A DNA stretch of 64,000 nt from Mycolicibacter heraklionensis (GCF_001021505.1 NZ_LDPO01000012.1:94900-158899), one strand, 5' to 3'. Positions 9,609-17,845 are shown, numbered from the stretch's first letter. Notes: a model not told the origin generated them from the sequence alone. Program-made: numbers and translations.

Positions 9609-10223
9609 TCAGCTCCACGAGTAGTCGCTGCGCAGTCGGGCGGCCACCACCTCGAACACCGAGCGCTCCAGAATGGCGCCTTCGCGCCGGATCGATTCCT
9701 CGGGCACGTCGAGCACCCGGTCGAGCCGCACCCAGCTGATCCGGCGGGCATCGTCCCAGTTGCCCGCACCGATACCGACCCAGTTCCTGTCGTCGGCGTG
9801 CCGTTGCCGGCTGGACAGCATCAGGCCCAGCAGTGTGTTGCGGTCGCGGCCGACGACCAGCACCGGTCGGTCCTTGCCCTGGTCCGGTTCGTCCTCATAG
9901 GCCACCCACGTCCAGACGATCTCGCCCGGGTCGGCGCGGCCGTTGAGGTCGGGGGAGTAGACGAGCCGGCGTGCGCGGTGTGCGGTGGGCACACTGCTGT
10001 CGGTTACCGGGCGCCCGGCGGGGATCTCCGTCGGCGGCTCTGATGTCGCGCCGGTGAGCATTTCCAGGCCGATCTTGATGCCCTGCTCGATACCGCGTTG
10101 GATGCGCTGCTGGACCTGCGGTGCCTGTTCGAGTTGGCGGATGAACCGGGGAGCCTCGTTGAACACCAGGTGCTCGGCGAATCGCTGCACCGTCTCCCAT
10201 GGAGTCTTCCGCGGGGAAGCCAT
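9609..10223 (-). CDS. PemK/MazF-like domain protein (Rv2405-like)
   Basis: The 204-residue protein begins MASPRKTPWETVQRFAEHL. An N-terminal helical region of about 90 residues precedes a C-terminal domain (about 100-204) resembling the PemK/MazF fold: PGEIVWTWVAYEDEPDQGKDRPVLVVGRD, then MLSSRQRHADDRNWVGIG, then WVRLDRVLDV. MazF/PemK proteins are toxin RNases, but no antitoxin-like small gene is adjacent and the long N-terminal region is unusual for a toxin. I therefore regard a toxin role as unproven. ATG 10223 is chosen as the conserved start; upstream in-frame codons to 10355 give an untypical extension. It corresponds in position to Rv2405. Confidence 0.7.
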   Translation of the reverse strand: MASPRKTPWETVQRFAEHLVFNEAPRFIRQLEQAPQVQQRIQRGIEQGIKIGLEMLTGATSEPPTEIPAGRPVTDSSVPTAHRARRLVYSPDLNGRADPGEIVWTWVAYEDEPDQGKDRPVLVVGRDRNTLLGLMLSSRQRHADDRNWVGIGAGNWDDARRISWVRLDRVLDVPEESIRREGAILERSVFEVVAARLRSDYSWS

Positions 10224-10667
10224 GTTCGCAGCATAGGCGAAACGCGCTTCGGGCATCGGTGTCTGGGCCTCGCCAGAGCTGTGCCGGCGATCATCCCTCC
10301 TTGACGCGAACGTAAACGAAAAGCACAGGAATCTGTACGAAAACTGATGTCCCACTTGTGTTGTCCGCAGAGAGGCATCGGCGTACGGTACGGGAATATT
10401 GATTCACAGGGGGCTTCTTCTCAACGGGCCGGCGCAGGTATAACCCGTCGTCAGCCGGACGGAAGATTTCAATCGGTGGGTGGAAGTCGCCGAAAACCGC
10501 AGTCTGGGGAGGTTCTTGGCTTTTCCTCCGGGGGTGCTTGAAATGGGGCAAGTCACCGCCCGGAACGACATGTATGACATGGCGTTCGCCGGCAACTGAT
10601 GCCTTGGCTGAGTCCGGTGGGTGATCGCCCGGGTCCTTCTGCGCGCCGAGGGGCTATCAGGAGGTAT

Positions 10668-10706
10668 ATGGATTTGCGCAGCTATCACGCAGGGTTTCAA
10701 TCGTAA
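10668..10706 (+). CDS. Possible 12-residue upstream peptide
   Basis: ATG 10668 follows the strong ribosome-binding sequence AGGAGGT (10659-10665) and opens a frame for MDLRSYHAGFQS followed by TAA. The two-base spacing between the AGGAGGT and the ATG is short. It could be a leader peptide of the downstream secreted protein gene, or chance. No homologue is known to me. Confidence 0.25.
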   Translation: MDLRSYHAGFQS

Positions 10707-10750
10707 CAGGATTAGTGAAACTGACAGAGCCCCTGCGGCTTTCAGTGGTT

Positions 10751-10761
10751 GTGCTGGGGGG
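10751..10761 (+). repeat. G-rich leader element, copy 1
   Basis: GTGCTGGGGGG lies 61 bases before the first secreted paralog's ATG. The identical 11-mer occurs at 11641-11651, 74 bases before the second paralog's start. Both are followed by further G-runs. The shared leader suggests the duplication included 5' sequence or a common regulatory element. Confidence 0.5.
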
Positions 10762-10811
10762 CTCCTGGGGCGGACCACCGCCAAAGAGAGACATCGCGAA
10801 AGGCATCGAAC

Positions 10812-11366
10812 ATGAGCATGCGCAAATCTGTCGTCGTTGGTGGCTTCGCCGCCGGCGCGGCGTTCGTATTGGCGCCGTTGGCATCTGCCGACACCGACCC
10901 CTTGACGTCCGTGGTGGACAGCGAGATCGCGTCGATGAACTTCCTCTTCGGGACCGACACCTTCTTGGCGGGCGTCCCCTCCACGGACGTCACCATGGGC
11001 CCGCAGGGTTTCGACATCATCAACCCCGCGGACGTGTCTACGGTTCAGGACAGTGGCACGACCGCTTTCGATTACCTGGTCTACGGCTTCAATCCGGAGG
11101 AGGCCGGACTGGCCTCCGATCCGGGTGCCTACAACGTCTACAACGGCGCGATGGTCCCGTTCGACGACGGCATCAACTCGCTGTTGTACGCGATGATGAA
11201 CAACGGCGCTGTGCTCGATTGGGACGGCGGCACCGGCGACCTGCTTGGCGGGAACAGCATGGAGGACATCGCCAATAGCGCCGCCAGTGGCTGGGCAGAA
11301 GCCGCCAGCTACTTCCAGTTCGCCTGGGGCGACTTGATGGGCTTCTTCGGCATCTTCGACTCGTAG
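10812..11366 (+). CDS. Secreted mycobacterial protein, tandem paralog 1
   Basis: The 184-residue product has a signal peptide (MSMRKSVVVGGFAAGAAFVLAPLASA, cleavage after ASA near residue 26) and an acidic mature part rich in Gly, Asn, Phe and Asp. It shares clear blocks with the gene at 11715: SEIxSMNFLF with LAGV, then SDPG(A/S)Y with NGA, then a Trp-Ala-Glu/Asp-Ala-Ala-x-x-Phe-Gln block near the C-terminus. There are no cysteines, no transmembrane helix after the signal and no PE or PPE N-terminal motif. It is followed 15 bp later by a strong terminator. I do not recognise a functional family. It may be a mycobacterial cell-envelope protein. Confidence 0.75.
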   Translation: MSMRKSVVVGGFAAGAAFVLAPLASADTDPLTSVVDSEIASMNFLFGTDTFLAGVPSTDVTMGPQGFDIINPADVSTVQDSGTTAFDYLVYGFNPEEAGLASDPGAYNVYNGAMVPFDDGINSLLYAMMNNGAVLDWDGGTGDLLGGNSMEDIANSAASGWAEAASYFQFAWGDLMGFFGIFDS

Positions 11367-11380
11367 CCGCAGGCCGAACC

Positions 11381-11412
11381 GAAACCCCCGGAGGATCGTC
11401 TCCGGGGGTTTC
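11381..11412 (+). terminator. Intrinsic terminator after secreted paralog 1
   Basis: GAAACCCCCGGA (11381-11392) pairs with TCCGGGGGTTTC (11401-11412), a 12-bp stem with an 8-base loop, followed by GTCTTG. Stem and 3' flank are almost the same as those of the terminator at 12272. Confidence 0.85.
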
Positions 11413-11640
11413 GTCTTGCCGTGGGTACCGCCGGTCCCGATGTTCACTTGGGGGTATTCGGGACATCGGACGCGGTGCGCGGGCGGCCCGGATCGTGATC
11501 CTGAACACAGGTCGACGTGCACAAATACTGCTCGCCCTGGGGCGAACATGGGGAAGAACCCGAAGAAACCAAAATACGAGTGAACATTCACTTGTATTGA
11601 TCACAGGTCTTTGTTAGATTTTATCCGGCTCACAGCAACG

Positions 11641-11651
11641 GTGCTGGGGGG
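11641..11651 (+). repeat. G-rich leader element, copy 2
   Basis: GTGCTGGGGGG is identical to 10751-10761 and again lies in the 5' region of a secreted paralog. An AT-rich stretch just upstream (TTGTTAGATTTTA around 11612-11624) contains a TAGATT that could be a -10 box. Confidence 0.45.
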
Positions 11652-11714
11652 AGCTTCCGGCGGGGGTGGGGAAACCGGCCGCCGGGCAGTGAGGATGAAG
11701 GGCATTTTGGGGGA

Positions 11715-12254
11715 ATGGACATGCGGAAAATCGGTGTGCTCGGCAGCTTTGCCGCTGGTACGGCACTCGCGTTGGCGCCGTTGGCGGCTGCCGACGACTC
11801 GACCGGCTTCGACTTCAGCTCGGTGCTGGCGAGTGAGATCCAGTCGATGAACTTCCTCTTCGAGTCGCAGGCCACCCTGGCCGGCGTGGGCGACAAGGTC
11901 ATCGACGCCTCCGAGGCCAACCCGTTCCTCACCATCAACCAAGACGACGTGAACGCCGCCTTCGGCATGATGCTCTACGGCGTCAACTGGGAAGACGAGA
12001 TTTCCAGCGACCCGGGCTCTTACAGCCTGCTCAACGGTGCGTTGACGCAGTTCATCGACGGCAACAACGTGCTGCTGTTCGCGATCCTCAACGGCGGCGA
12101 CCAGATCGAGTTCGAGAACGCCGCCGACTACCTGTTCGGATCCGACGCCGCGATCGCCGCCAGCCTGGCCGGCGACAGTGCTTGGGAAGATGCCGCCAAC
12201 TTCTTCCAGGCGGGCATTGCCGACCTCGGCGGTTACTTCGCGATCGACCTGTAA
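11715..12254 (+). CDS. Secreted mycobacterial protein, tandem paralog 2
   Basis: The 179-residue product has a signal peptide (MDMRKIGVLGSFAAGTALALAPLAAA, cleavage near residue 26) and an acidic mature region alignable over its whole length with the gene at 10812, for example SEIQSMNFLF, SDPGSYSLLNGAL and AANFFQAG. It starts at ATG 11715 (MDM); ATG 11721 is possible and would not alter the signal peptide. No catalytic motif, cysteine or PE/PPE signature is visible. The tandem copies with duplicated leader element and terminator sit between the PemK-like gene and lepA, where M. tuberculosis has nothing comparable. The function is unknown. Confidence 0.75.
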   Translation: MDMRKIGVLGSFAAGTALALAPLAAADDSTGFDFSSVLASEIQSMNFLFESQATLAGVGDKVIDASEANPFLTINQDDVNAAFGMMLYGVNWEDEISSDPGSYSLLNGALTQFIDGNNVLLFAILNGGDQIEFENAADYLFGSDAAIAASLAGDSAWEDAANFFQAGIADLGGYFAIDL

Positions 12255-12271
12255 TCGTCGTTCGGAAACGC

Positions 12272-12300
12272 AAACCCCCGGAGCTGGTCTCCGGGGGTTT
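12272..12300 (+). terminator. Intrinsic terminator after secreted paralog 2
   Basis: AAACCCCCGGA (12272-12282) pairs with TCCGGGGGTTT (12290-12300), an 11-bp stem, followed by CGTCTTGAC. It duplicates the terminator at 11381. Its 3' tail also contains the in-frame TGA (12306-12308) that limits how far lepA can extend upstream. Confidence 0.85.
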
Positions 12301-12374
12301 CGTCTTGACGCCACCGCCTCGCTACCCTGACTAGGCAGGTAGGCACCACCGCCCCCGTTCACCAGGAGATTCCC

Positions 12375-14261
12375 ATCAGCAGTTTCGCCGACCAGACCTT
12401 CACCGCGCCGGCGCAGATACGGAACTTCTGCATCATCGCCCACATCGACCACGGCAAATCCACCTTGGCCGACCGGATGCTGCAGCTCACCGGCGTTGTC
12501 GACGACCGATCGATGCGGGCCCAGTACCTGGACCGGATGGACATCGAGCGGGAACGCGGCATCACCATCAAGGCGCAGAACGTCCGGCTGCCCTGGACGG
12601 TCAAGGACCACCCGGAGCAGGGCGCAGGCCAACGCGCGGCATCCGGCGACTACGTGCTGCATCTGATCGACACACCCGGTCACGTCGACTTCACCTACGA
12701 GGTATCCCGCGCGCTGGAGGCCTGCGAGGGCGCAGTCCTGCTGGTCGACGCCGCCCAGGGCATCGAGGCCCAGACCCTGGCCAACCTGTACCTGGCGCTG
12801 GATCGTGACCTGACCATCATCCCGGTGCTCAACAAGATCGACCTGCCCGCGGCCGACCCGGAGCGTTACGCCGCCGAACTGGCCCACATCATCGGGTGCG
12901 AGCCCGAAGACGTGTTGAAGGTCTCCGGCAAGACCGGCGAAGGCGTGGCGGAACTGCTCGACGAGGTGGTCAGGCAGGTGCCTCCGCCCACCGGCGACGC
13001 CGACGCGCCCACCCGGGCGATGATCTTCGACTCCGTCTACGACATCTACCGCGGTGTGGTCACCTACGTGCGTGTCGTCGACGGCAAGGTCACCCCTCGC
13101 GAGAAGATCGCCATGATGTCCACCGGTGCCACCCACGAGCTGCTTGAAGTCGGCATCGTCTCCCCGGAACCCAAGCCCGCCAAGGGGCTTGGTGTCGGCG
13201 AGGTGGGTTATTTGATCACCGGCGTGAAGGACGTGCGCCAGTCGAAGGTCGGCGACACCGTCACCACCGCCCGGGGCGGGGCCACCGAGGCGCTCACCGG
13301 CTACCGCGAACCCAAACCGATGGTCTACTCCGGGTTGTACCCGGTGGACGGGTCGGACTACCCGAATCTGCGTGACGCCCTGGACAAGTTGCAACTCAAC
13401 GACGCCGCCCTGACCTATGAGCCGGAAACCTCGGTGGCGCTGGGCTTCGGGTTCCGCTGCGGCTTCCTGGGCCTGCTGCACATGGAGATCACCCGGGAAC
13501 GCCTCGAGCGCGAATTCGACCTGGACCTGATCTCCACCTCGCCCAACGTCGTCTACCGGGTGATCGCCGAAGACAACACCGAGATCATCGTCACCAACCC
13601 GTCGGACTGGCCGGAAGGCAAGATCCGCACTGTCTACGAGCCCGTCGTCAAGACCACCGTGATCGCCCCGAGCGAGTTCGTCGGCACCATCATGGAACTG
13701 TGCCAGTCCCGTCGTGGGGAACTCGGCGGGATGGACTACCTCTCACCGGAACGCGTCGAGCTGCGCTACACGATGCCGTTGGGCGAGATCATCTTTGACT
13801 TTTTCGACTCGCTGAAGTCGCGCACTCGCGGCTACGCCAGCCTGGACTACGAGGAGGCCGGCGAGCAGGAGGCCGACTTGGTCAAGGTCGACATCCTGCT
13901 GCAGGGCGAGCCGGTGGACGCGTTCAGTGCGATCGTCCACAAAGACTCGGCCTCGGCCTACGGCAACAAGATGACCACCAAGCTCAAGGAGCTGATCCCG
14001 CGCCAGCAGTTCGAAGTGCCGGTGCAGGCCGCGATCGGCTCGAGAATCATTGCCCGCGAGAACATCCGGGCCATCCGCAAGGACGTGTTGTCCAAGTGCT
14101 ACGGCGGTGACATCACCCGTAAGCGCAAGCTGCTGGAGAAGCAGAAAGAGGGCAAGAAGCGGATGAAGACCATCGGGCGGGTCGATGTGCCGCAGGAGGC
14201 GTTCGTCGCGGCGCTGTCCACCGACAGCGGGGGCTCTGCCGGAGATAAGGCCAAGAAGTAG
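12375..14261 (+). CDS. lepA: Elongation factor 4 (LepA), non-canonical start codon
   Basis: LepA is the ribosome-associated translational GTPase that back-translocates stalled ribosomes. The frame carries the G1 motif AHIDHGKST, the switch region [14 protein letters not shown] (G3), NKID (G4) and the LepA-specific C-terminal domain ending [17 protein letters not shown]. The frame is open only from a TGA at 12306, and there is no ATG, GTG or TTG between that stop and the G1 motif. The first ATG (12465) would remove it. Translation must therefore start at a rare codon. ATC 12375 lies six bases after AGGAG (12364-12368) and gives 628 residues beginning at [12 protein letters not shown] 12369 is an alternative but touches the AGGAG directly. 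Confidence 0.88.
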   Translation: MSSFADQTFTAPAQIRNFCIIAHIDHGKSTLADRMLQLTGVVDDRSMRAQYLDRMDIERERGITIKAQNVRLPWTVKDHPEQGAGQRAASGDYVLHLIDTPGHVDFTYEVSRALEACEGAVLLVDAAQGIEAQTLANLYLALDRDLTIIPVLNKIDLPAADPERYAAELAHIIGCEPEDVLKVSGKTGEGVAELLDEVVRQVPPPTGDADAPTRAMIFDSVYDIYRGVVTYVRVVDGKVTPREKIAMMSTGATHELLEVGIVSPEPKPAKGLGVGEVGYLITGVKDVRQSKVGDTVTTARGGATEALTGYREPKPMVYSGLYPVDGSDYPNLRDALDKLQLNDAALTYEPETSVALGFGFRCGFLGLLHMEITRERLEREFDLDLISTSPNVVYRVIAEDNTEIIVTNPSDWPEGKIRTVYEPVVKTTVIAPSEFVGTIMELCQSRRGELGGMDYLSPERVELRYTMPLGEIIFDFFDSLKSRTRGYASLDYEEAGEQEADLVKVDILLQGEPVDAFSAIVHKDSASAYGNKMTTKLKELIPRQQFEVPVQAAIGSRIIARENIRAIRKDVLSKCYGGDITRKRKLLEKQKEGKKRMKTIGRVDVPQEAFVAALSTDSGGSAGDKAKK

Positions 14262-15025
14262 TGGCCTCCCGGGCAGGCACAATCGCGGCGGGCGCGGTGG
14301 CGGTCGTGCTGCTGGCCAGCGGGTGCACCACGGTGGTCTCCGGAACCGTCCGGCCCGCACCGGGATTGGCGCCAACCTCGGTGACCGGGATGGCGGTCCG
14401 GCAGGTGTTGCTCGACGACTCCGAGCTGTCGAAACTGACCGGCCAGCCTTTCCGCAGCGACCCCTCCCTGCCGCCGCGGTTCGGCGGCCTCGACGACCTG
14501 CCCGACGCCTGGGAGTCGGCGGAGCCGCAAGACTGCGTCGGCGCGGCGGTGGGCGGCCAGCGCAGTGTGTACAGCTCCGCCGGGGTACGGGACGTCGCCC
14601 ATGAGTTCTGGGACAGCACCGGCGCCGGGGACTCGCCGTTGACCGGGGTGGGCGAAGCGGTGGTCGCACTGGACAGTGCCGCCGACGCCGACGCGCTCTT
14701 CGAGAAGTTCGCCGAGCAGTGGGGCAGCTGCGACGGGGTGGTCGTGACGCGCGACAGCGGGGAGGACAGCGAGGCCAGTGGCGAGGTCACCGACGTCTCC
14801 GACCAGGACGCGGTGCTGGTGGCCACGGTGCGTACAAGTGTGGACGGCGAAGCGGGACTGCGGGTCTCGCGGGCGCTCGCGGCGCGGGTGAACTGCGTCG
14901 TCGACGTTGATGTGTTCTGGTTCGTCGACGAGGACGACCACTCCGGCGCCCCGCCCGCCGGGGACACCACCGCCGCCGACCTGGCCCGGGCGATGCTGGA
15001 CAAGATCCGCAACCTCAGCGGCTGA
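14261..15025 (+). CDS. lppR: LppR-like lipoprotein with PknH-type sensor domain
   Basis: The 254-residue product starts at a GTG overlapping the lepA stop by one base, so it is translationally coupled to lepA. The N-terminus (MASRAGTIAAGAVAVVLLASGC) ends in a lipobox (ASGC), so it should be anchored as a lipoprotein. The rest resembles the extracellular PknH_C-like sensor fold: SELSKLTGQPF, PQDCVGAAVGGQRSVY, EFWDSTGAG and FEKFAEQWGSCDG, with the cysteines expected to form disulfides. It corresponds to Rv2403c by position. The ligand is unknown. Confidence 0.8.
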   Translation: MASRAGTIAAGAVAVVLLASGCTTVVSGTVRPAPGLAPTSVTGMAVRQVLLDDSELSKLTGQPFRSDPSLPPRFGGLDDLPDAWESAEPQDCVGAAVGGQRSVYSSAGVRDVAHEFWDSTGAGDSPLTGVGEAVVALDSAADADALFEKFAEQWGSCDGVVVTRDSGEDSEASGEVTDVSDQDAVLVATVRTSVDGEAGLRVSRALAARVNCVVDVDVFWFVDEDDHSGAPPAGDTTAADLARAMLDKIRNLSG

Positions 15026-15028
15026 CCC

Positions 15029-15093
15029 GCGCCGAACAGACACAAAATCACTGAAAAGGCCCGAATTTTGGGTGATTTTGCGTCTGCTCGCGC
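15029..15093. repeat. Imperfect palindrome of the GAGCAGACGCAAAATC type
   Basis: Left arm 15029-15051 and right arm 15072-15093 are near-complementary over 22 positions around a 20-base centre. The bottom-strand reading of the right arm is GAGCAGACGCAAAATCAC. The element sits between the convergent lppR and trehalase genes. Comparable extragenic palindromes with this core recur between convergent genes in mycobacteria, so it is probably a bidirectional terminator or REP-like element. Confidence 0.6.
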
Positions 15094-15105
15094 AACAGGA
15101 CCGAG

Positions 15106-17157
15106 CTACATCGGTGCGTTCGCGGGCTGGAAACCTCCGGTGGAGTCGGCCTCCTCCTCGGCGCGGATCACGTGCACGACGGCGTTGATCAGCGCCAGGT
15201 GCGTGAAGGCCTGCGGGAAGTTGCCCAAATGCCGGCCGGTGCGGGGCTCGATCTCCTCGGCGTAGAGGTGCAACGGGCTGGCGAACGACAACAGCCGCTC
15301 ACACAGATGCTTGGCCCGGCTGACTTCGCCGATCTCCACCAACGCCGAGACCAGCCAGAACGAGCAGATGGTGAAGGTGCCCTCGGCGCCGGACAGCCCG
15401 TCGTCGGTCTCCTCGGTCCGGTACCGCAGCACCAGGCCGTCCTCGGTGAGCTCTTCGGCGATCGCCATGACGGTGGCGCGCACCCGCGGGTCATCGGCCG
15501 GCAGAAACCGGGTGAGCACCACCAGCAGCAGTGAAGCGTCCAGCGCCGTGCTGCCGTACGTCTGGGTCAGCACGCCGCGGGAATCCACTCCGTTGGCCAA
15601 CACGTCGGCCTTGATCTCCTCGGCGATCGCCCGCCACTGCTTGGCGTAGGAGACCGCGCCCTGCAGCTCGGCCAGCTTCGACCCGCGGTCCAGCGCCACC
15701 CAGCACATCACCTTCGAGGAGGTGAAGTGCTGCGGTTCGCCGCGCACCTCCCAGATGCCCCGGTCGGGTTCGCGCCAGTGCTTGATCGCCTCTTCCACCT
15801 GGCGCTTCAGCACCGGCCACAGGGTTTCCGGGATCTGCTCGCGGGACTTGGCGTGCAGGTAGACAGAGTCGAGCATGGTGCCCCAGATGTCGTGCTGCTG
15901 CTGGTTGTAGGCGCCATTGCCGATCCGTACCGGACGGGCGTTGTCGTAGCCGGACAGGTGGTCCAGCTCCTGTTCCACCAGCTCATGCTCCCCGCCGACG
16001 CCGTACATCACCTGCAGCGGGTGTTGCTGTCCGTTGTTGACGCCGGACACGTCGGCGATGAACGAGAAGAAGTCATCGGCCTCGCGGTCCAGTCCCAGCG
16101 TGTACAGGCCCCACAGGGTGAACGCCGAGTCGCGTACCCAGCTGTAGCGGTAGTCCCAATTCCGTTCGCCCTGAGGCGTTTCCGGCAGCGACGTGGTGGG
16201 CGCGGCCAACAGGGCTCCGGTCGGCGAATAGGTCAGGCCCTTCAGCGTCAGCGCGCTGCGCTGCAGATAGGAGCGCCACGGATGATCGGGGAAGTTCCCG
16301 ATGTTGATCCACTGTCGCCAGCATTCGGTGGTGTTCCACATTTTGTCGGCGGCTTCGGCATAGCTTTGCGGCGCAGGATGTTTCGACCAGCTCAAGGCCA
16401 CGAAGACGTCGTCGCCCTCGGTCAGCCGGGTACGGGCCCGGGCCTCGCGGCCCTCCAGTCCCAACCGCAGGTTCGTCGTCAATCGCAGGGTCGGGTGGGC
16501 GTCCGGATTCTGCCGGGCCCGCGCGATCGCCTCGCCGTAGGCGTTGGCCGAGTACTCCCAGGTGGCGCTGGTGCGGTGATAGTCGAATGCGGGCTCGCAG
16601 CTCATGGTCAACTCGACGGTGCCGCTGACGCAACGCACCGTGCGCAGCAGGATGTGCTCGGCGTCCCAGTCGGTGGGGGTGCGCCGGTGGGTCTGCGACC
16701 GTGCGTCGATGTCGTGCCATTTACCCATCACCAGCGCGTCACGCACGATCAGCCAGCCGGTATGGGTCTGCCAGGTGGTCTCCATGATGGGGCTGCCGGG
16801 CAGGTAGCGCCGCGCCGCGGGCACCGACACCCCGTACGGCCCGAGCCGAAAGTGCCCCGCGCTGCGGTCCAGCAGGGCGCCGAAAACGCTGGGGGAGTCC
16901 GGGCGCGGCAGGCACATCCACTCCACCGAGCCCGCCGCCGAGATCAGGCAGGTGTTCTCGCAGTCCGACAGAAAGGCGTAGTCGGCGATCGGTGGAAACG
17001 GGTTGCGGACCTGACTCGGTGACGCCGCATACGGCACCGGAGCGGTCGCCGACAGGGGTGGTGGTGACGGAGCCGCGGCGCCGGTGCCTGCGGCGGGCGT
17101 GGTGATTTCCGGCGCGGTCTTGGCGGGTGCATCGCCCGGCGGGGTGTGCAGGTCCAT
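15106..17157 (-). CDS. GH15-family trehalase
   Basis: The 683-residue protein belongs to glycoside hydrolase family 15 (glucoamylase-like). An N-terminal beta-sandwich region (ADYAFLSDCENTCLISAAGSVEWMCLPRPDSPSVFG) is followed by a catalytic (alpha/alpha)6 barrel with NWDYRYSWVRDSAFTLWGLYTLG near residue 340 and later GNGAYNQQQHDIWG, SRGVLTQTYGSTALDAS and EGTFTICSFWLV. The mycobacterial member of this family (Rv2402 and its M. smegmatis homologue) is known as a trehalase, cleaving trehalose to glucose. The first 50 residues are a Pro/Ala-rich extension, so the true start may be slightly downstream. It is convergent with lppR. Confidence 0.85.
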   Translation of the reverse strand: MDLHTPPGDAPAKTAPEITTPAAGTGAAAPSPPPLSATAPVPYAASPSQVRNPFPPIADYAFLSDCENTCLISAAGSVEWMCLPRPDSPSVFGALLDRSAGHFRLGPYGVSVPAARRYLPGSPIMETTWQTHTGWLIVRDALVMGKWHDIDARSQTHRRTPTDWDAEHILLRTVRCVSGTVELTMSCEPAFDYHRTSATWEYSANAYGEAIARARQNPDAHPTLRLTTNLRLGLEGREARARTRLTEGDDVFVALSWSKHPAPQSYAEAADKMWNTTECWRQWINIGNFPDHPWRSYLQRSALTLKGLTYSPTGALLAAPTTSLPETPQGERNWDYRYSWVRDSAFTLWGLYTLGLDREADDFFSFIADVSGVNNGQQHPLQVMYGVGGEHELVEQELDHLSGYDNARPVRIGNGAYNQQQHDIWGTMLDSVYLHAKSREQIPETLWPVLKRQVEEAIKHWREPDRGIWEVRGEPQHFTSSKVMCWVALDRGSKLAELQGAVSYAKQWRAIAEEIKADVLANGVDSRGVLTQTYGSTALDASLLLVVLTRFLPADDPRVRATVMAIAEELTEDGLVLRYRTEETDDGLSGAEGTFTICSFWLVSALVEIGEVSRAKHLCERLLSFASPLHLYAEEIEPRTGRHLGNFPQAFTHLALINAVVHVIRAEEEADSTGGFQPANAPM

Positions 17158-17287
17158 TCCGTCATCATCTCTGGCGGGTCTGCCGCGCGTCTACCCGGAT
17201 CGGCCGATCCAGGCTTGGGCTGCCGGCCCGCTTCGCCTGGCTTCGCCCGGCTTCGCCGCGCTTGCGGTCGCCGCTAAAGTGGGCTGG

Positions 17288-17485
17288 GTGGTGGGCTTCC
17301 TGAGCTGGTGGGACGGTGTTGAGTTGTGGTTGTCCGGCCTCGGCTTTGTGGTGCAGACCGCGGTGGTGATGCCGGTGGTGTTGTTGCTGGCCTACGGCCT
17401 GGCCTCGGTGCTGGACGCGGCCCTGGGGGAGGGAATCCGGGTGCAGGAGCGTGTCCGGCACGGTCGTGACGGCGGGGCCCGCTGA
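17288..17485 (+). CDS. Small membrane protein (Rv2401A-like)
   Basis: This 65-residue protein starts at GTG 17288 or 17291 (VVGFLSWWDGVELWLSGLG). One strong transmembrane helix (VQTAVVMPVVLLLAYGLASVL, about residues 23-43) is followed by a charged cytoplasmic tail (GIRVQERVRHGRDGG). It lies divergently from the trehalase gene and overlaps a 25-codon frame by one base. The size and position suggest the conserved small membrane protein annotated Rv2401A in M. tuberculosis. Its function is unknown. Confidence 0.6.
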   Translation: MVGFLSWWDGVELWLSGLGFVVQTAVVMPVVLLLAYGLASVLDAALGEGIRVQERVRHGRDGGAR

Positions 17486-17562
17486 TGCCGCGTTCGCAGG
17501 TCACGTTGGTGCTGATCGGCCTGATTGTGTTGGTGATCGTCAGCTGGTTGCTGACCCGCTAG
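17485..17562 (+). CDS. 25-residue single-span membrane peptide
   Basis: ATG 17485 overlaps the previous gene's TGA by one base (TGATG). It encodes MPRSQVTLVLIGLIVLVIVS followed by WLLTR and TAG. Nearly the whole peptide is one hydrophobic helix with a basic residue at each end. The one-base stop-start overlap argues for translational coupling to the 65-residue membrane protein. Comparative data would be needed to prove it is translated. Confidence 0.5.
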   Translation: MPRSQVTLVLIGLIVLVIVSWLLTR

Positions 17563-17604
17563 ACCCGCCGAACCGGGCCGGGCGCTGCCCGCACAGGGCT
17601 CTGT

Positions 17605-17610
17605 TATGCT
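17605..17610 (+). promoter_or_regulatory. Predicted -10 box for a leaderless transcript
   Basis: TATGCT (fits the mycobacterial TANNNT -10) ends seven bases before ATG 17618. Transcription would therefore start at or within a base of that ATG, giving a leaderless mRNA for the Cys leader peptide. Confidence 0.6.
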
Positions 17611-17617
17611 TCCCCGC

Positions 17618-17716
17618 ATGTTCGCAGCGACCGGTGACCGGCAGCGCCAGATTGTGGCGTTCCCGAAGCTCGCCGTGATCACTTCCGCTGTGGCCGACCT
17701 GCACTGTTGTCGCTGA
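17618..17716 (+). CDS. Cys-rich leader peptide (Ms4533A-type) of the subI operon
   Basis: This 32-codon frame begins MFAATGDRQRQIVAFPKL and ends DLHCCR-stop, with two consecutive Cys codons four codons before the stop. It lies 129 bp upstream of the sulfate-binding protein gene and has a -10 box that makes it leaderless. Leaderless short frames with C-terminal cysteine runs are described in mycobacteria upstream of sulfur genes and act as cysteine-responsive attenuators. Ribosomes stall at the Cys codons when cysteine is low, which changes downstream RNA folding. Position and sequence fit that family well. Confidence 0.8.
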   Translation: MFAATGDRQRQIVAFPKLAVITSAVADLHCCR

Positions 17717-17778
17717 TACCGCACCCGTCGGCGTACCGGTGTCGTCTTTGTTGACGCACGTTCTGTAGAAATCGAACG

Positions 17779-17839
17779 CCTTTCGCGATCCGACGGACAA
17801 GCATTCTTGCCGACGTCTATACGGATTCGCCCGGAAAGG
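17779..17839 (+). promoter_or_regulatory. Predicted hairpin hiding the subI ribosome binding site
   Basis: CCTTTCGCGATCCG (17779-17792) can pair with three blocks in the correct order: CGGAT (17822-17826), CGC (17828-17830) and GAAAGG (17834-17839). This gives 14 base pairs with small bulges. GAAAGG is the Shine-Dalgarno of subI, so closing the stem would block translation. This is the structure expected for a cysteine-responsive attenuator driven by the leader peptide at 17618. Confidence 0.6.
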
Positions 17840-17845
17840 TCATCA

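Larger units (their letters stand above)
10224..10811. other. 588-bp intergenic leader region of the first secreted paralog
   Basis: No full gene is evident between the PemK-like gene and the secreted protein at 10812. Composition is lower in GC than the flanks near 10380-10400 and 10670-10720. The stretch holds a possible 12-codon reading frame at 10668-10706 with AGGAGGT in front, and a G-rich element at 10751-10761 that recurs upstream of the second paralog. A long 5' untranslated region is likely. Confidence 0.5.

Noticed and set aside
10812..12254. PE or PPE family membership of the two secreted paralogs
   Set aside because: Neither has the Pro-Glu or Pro-Pro-Glu N-terminal helical domain; both have ordinary cleavable signal peptides.
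11601..13481. 626-codon minus-strand frame over the second secreted paralog and lepA
   Set aside because: It is antisense to lepA, whose product is unmistakable; composition is typical of antisense GC-rich frames.
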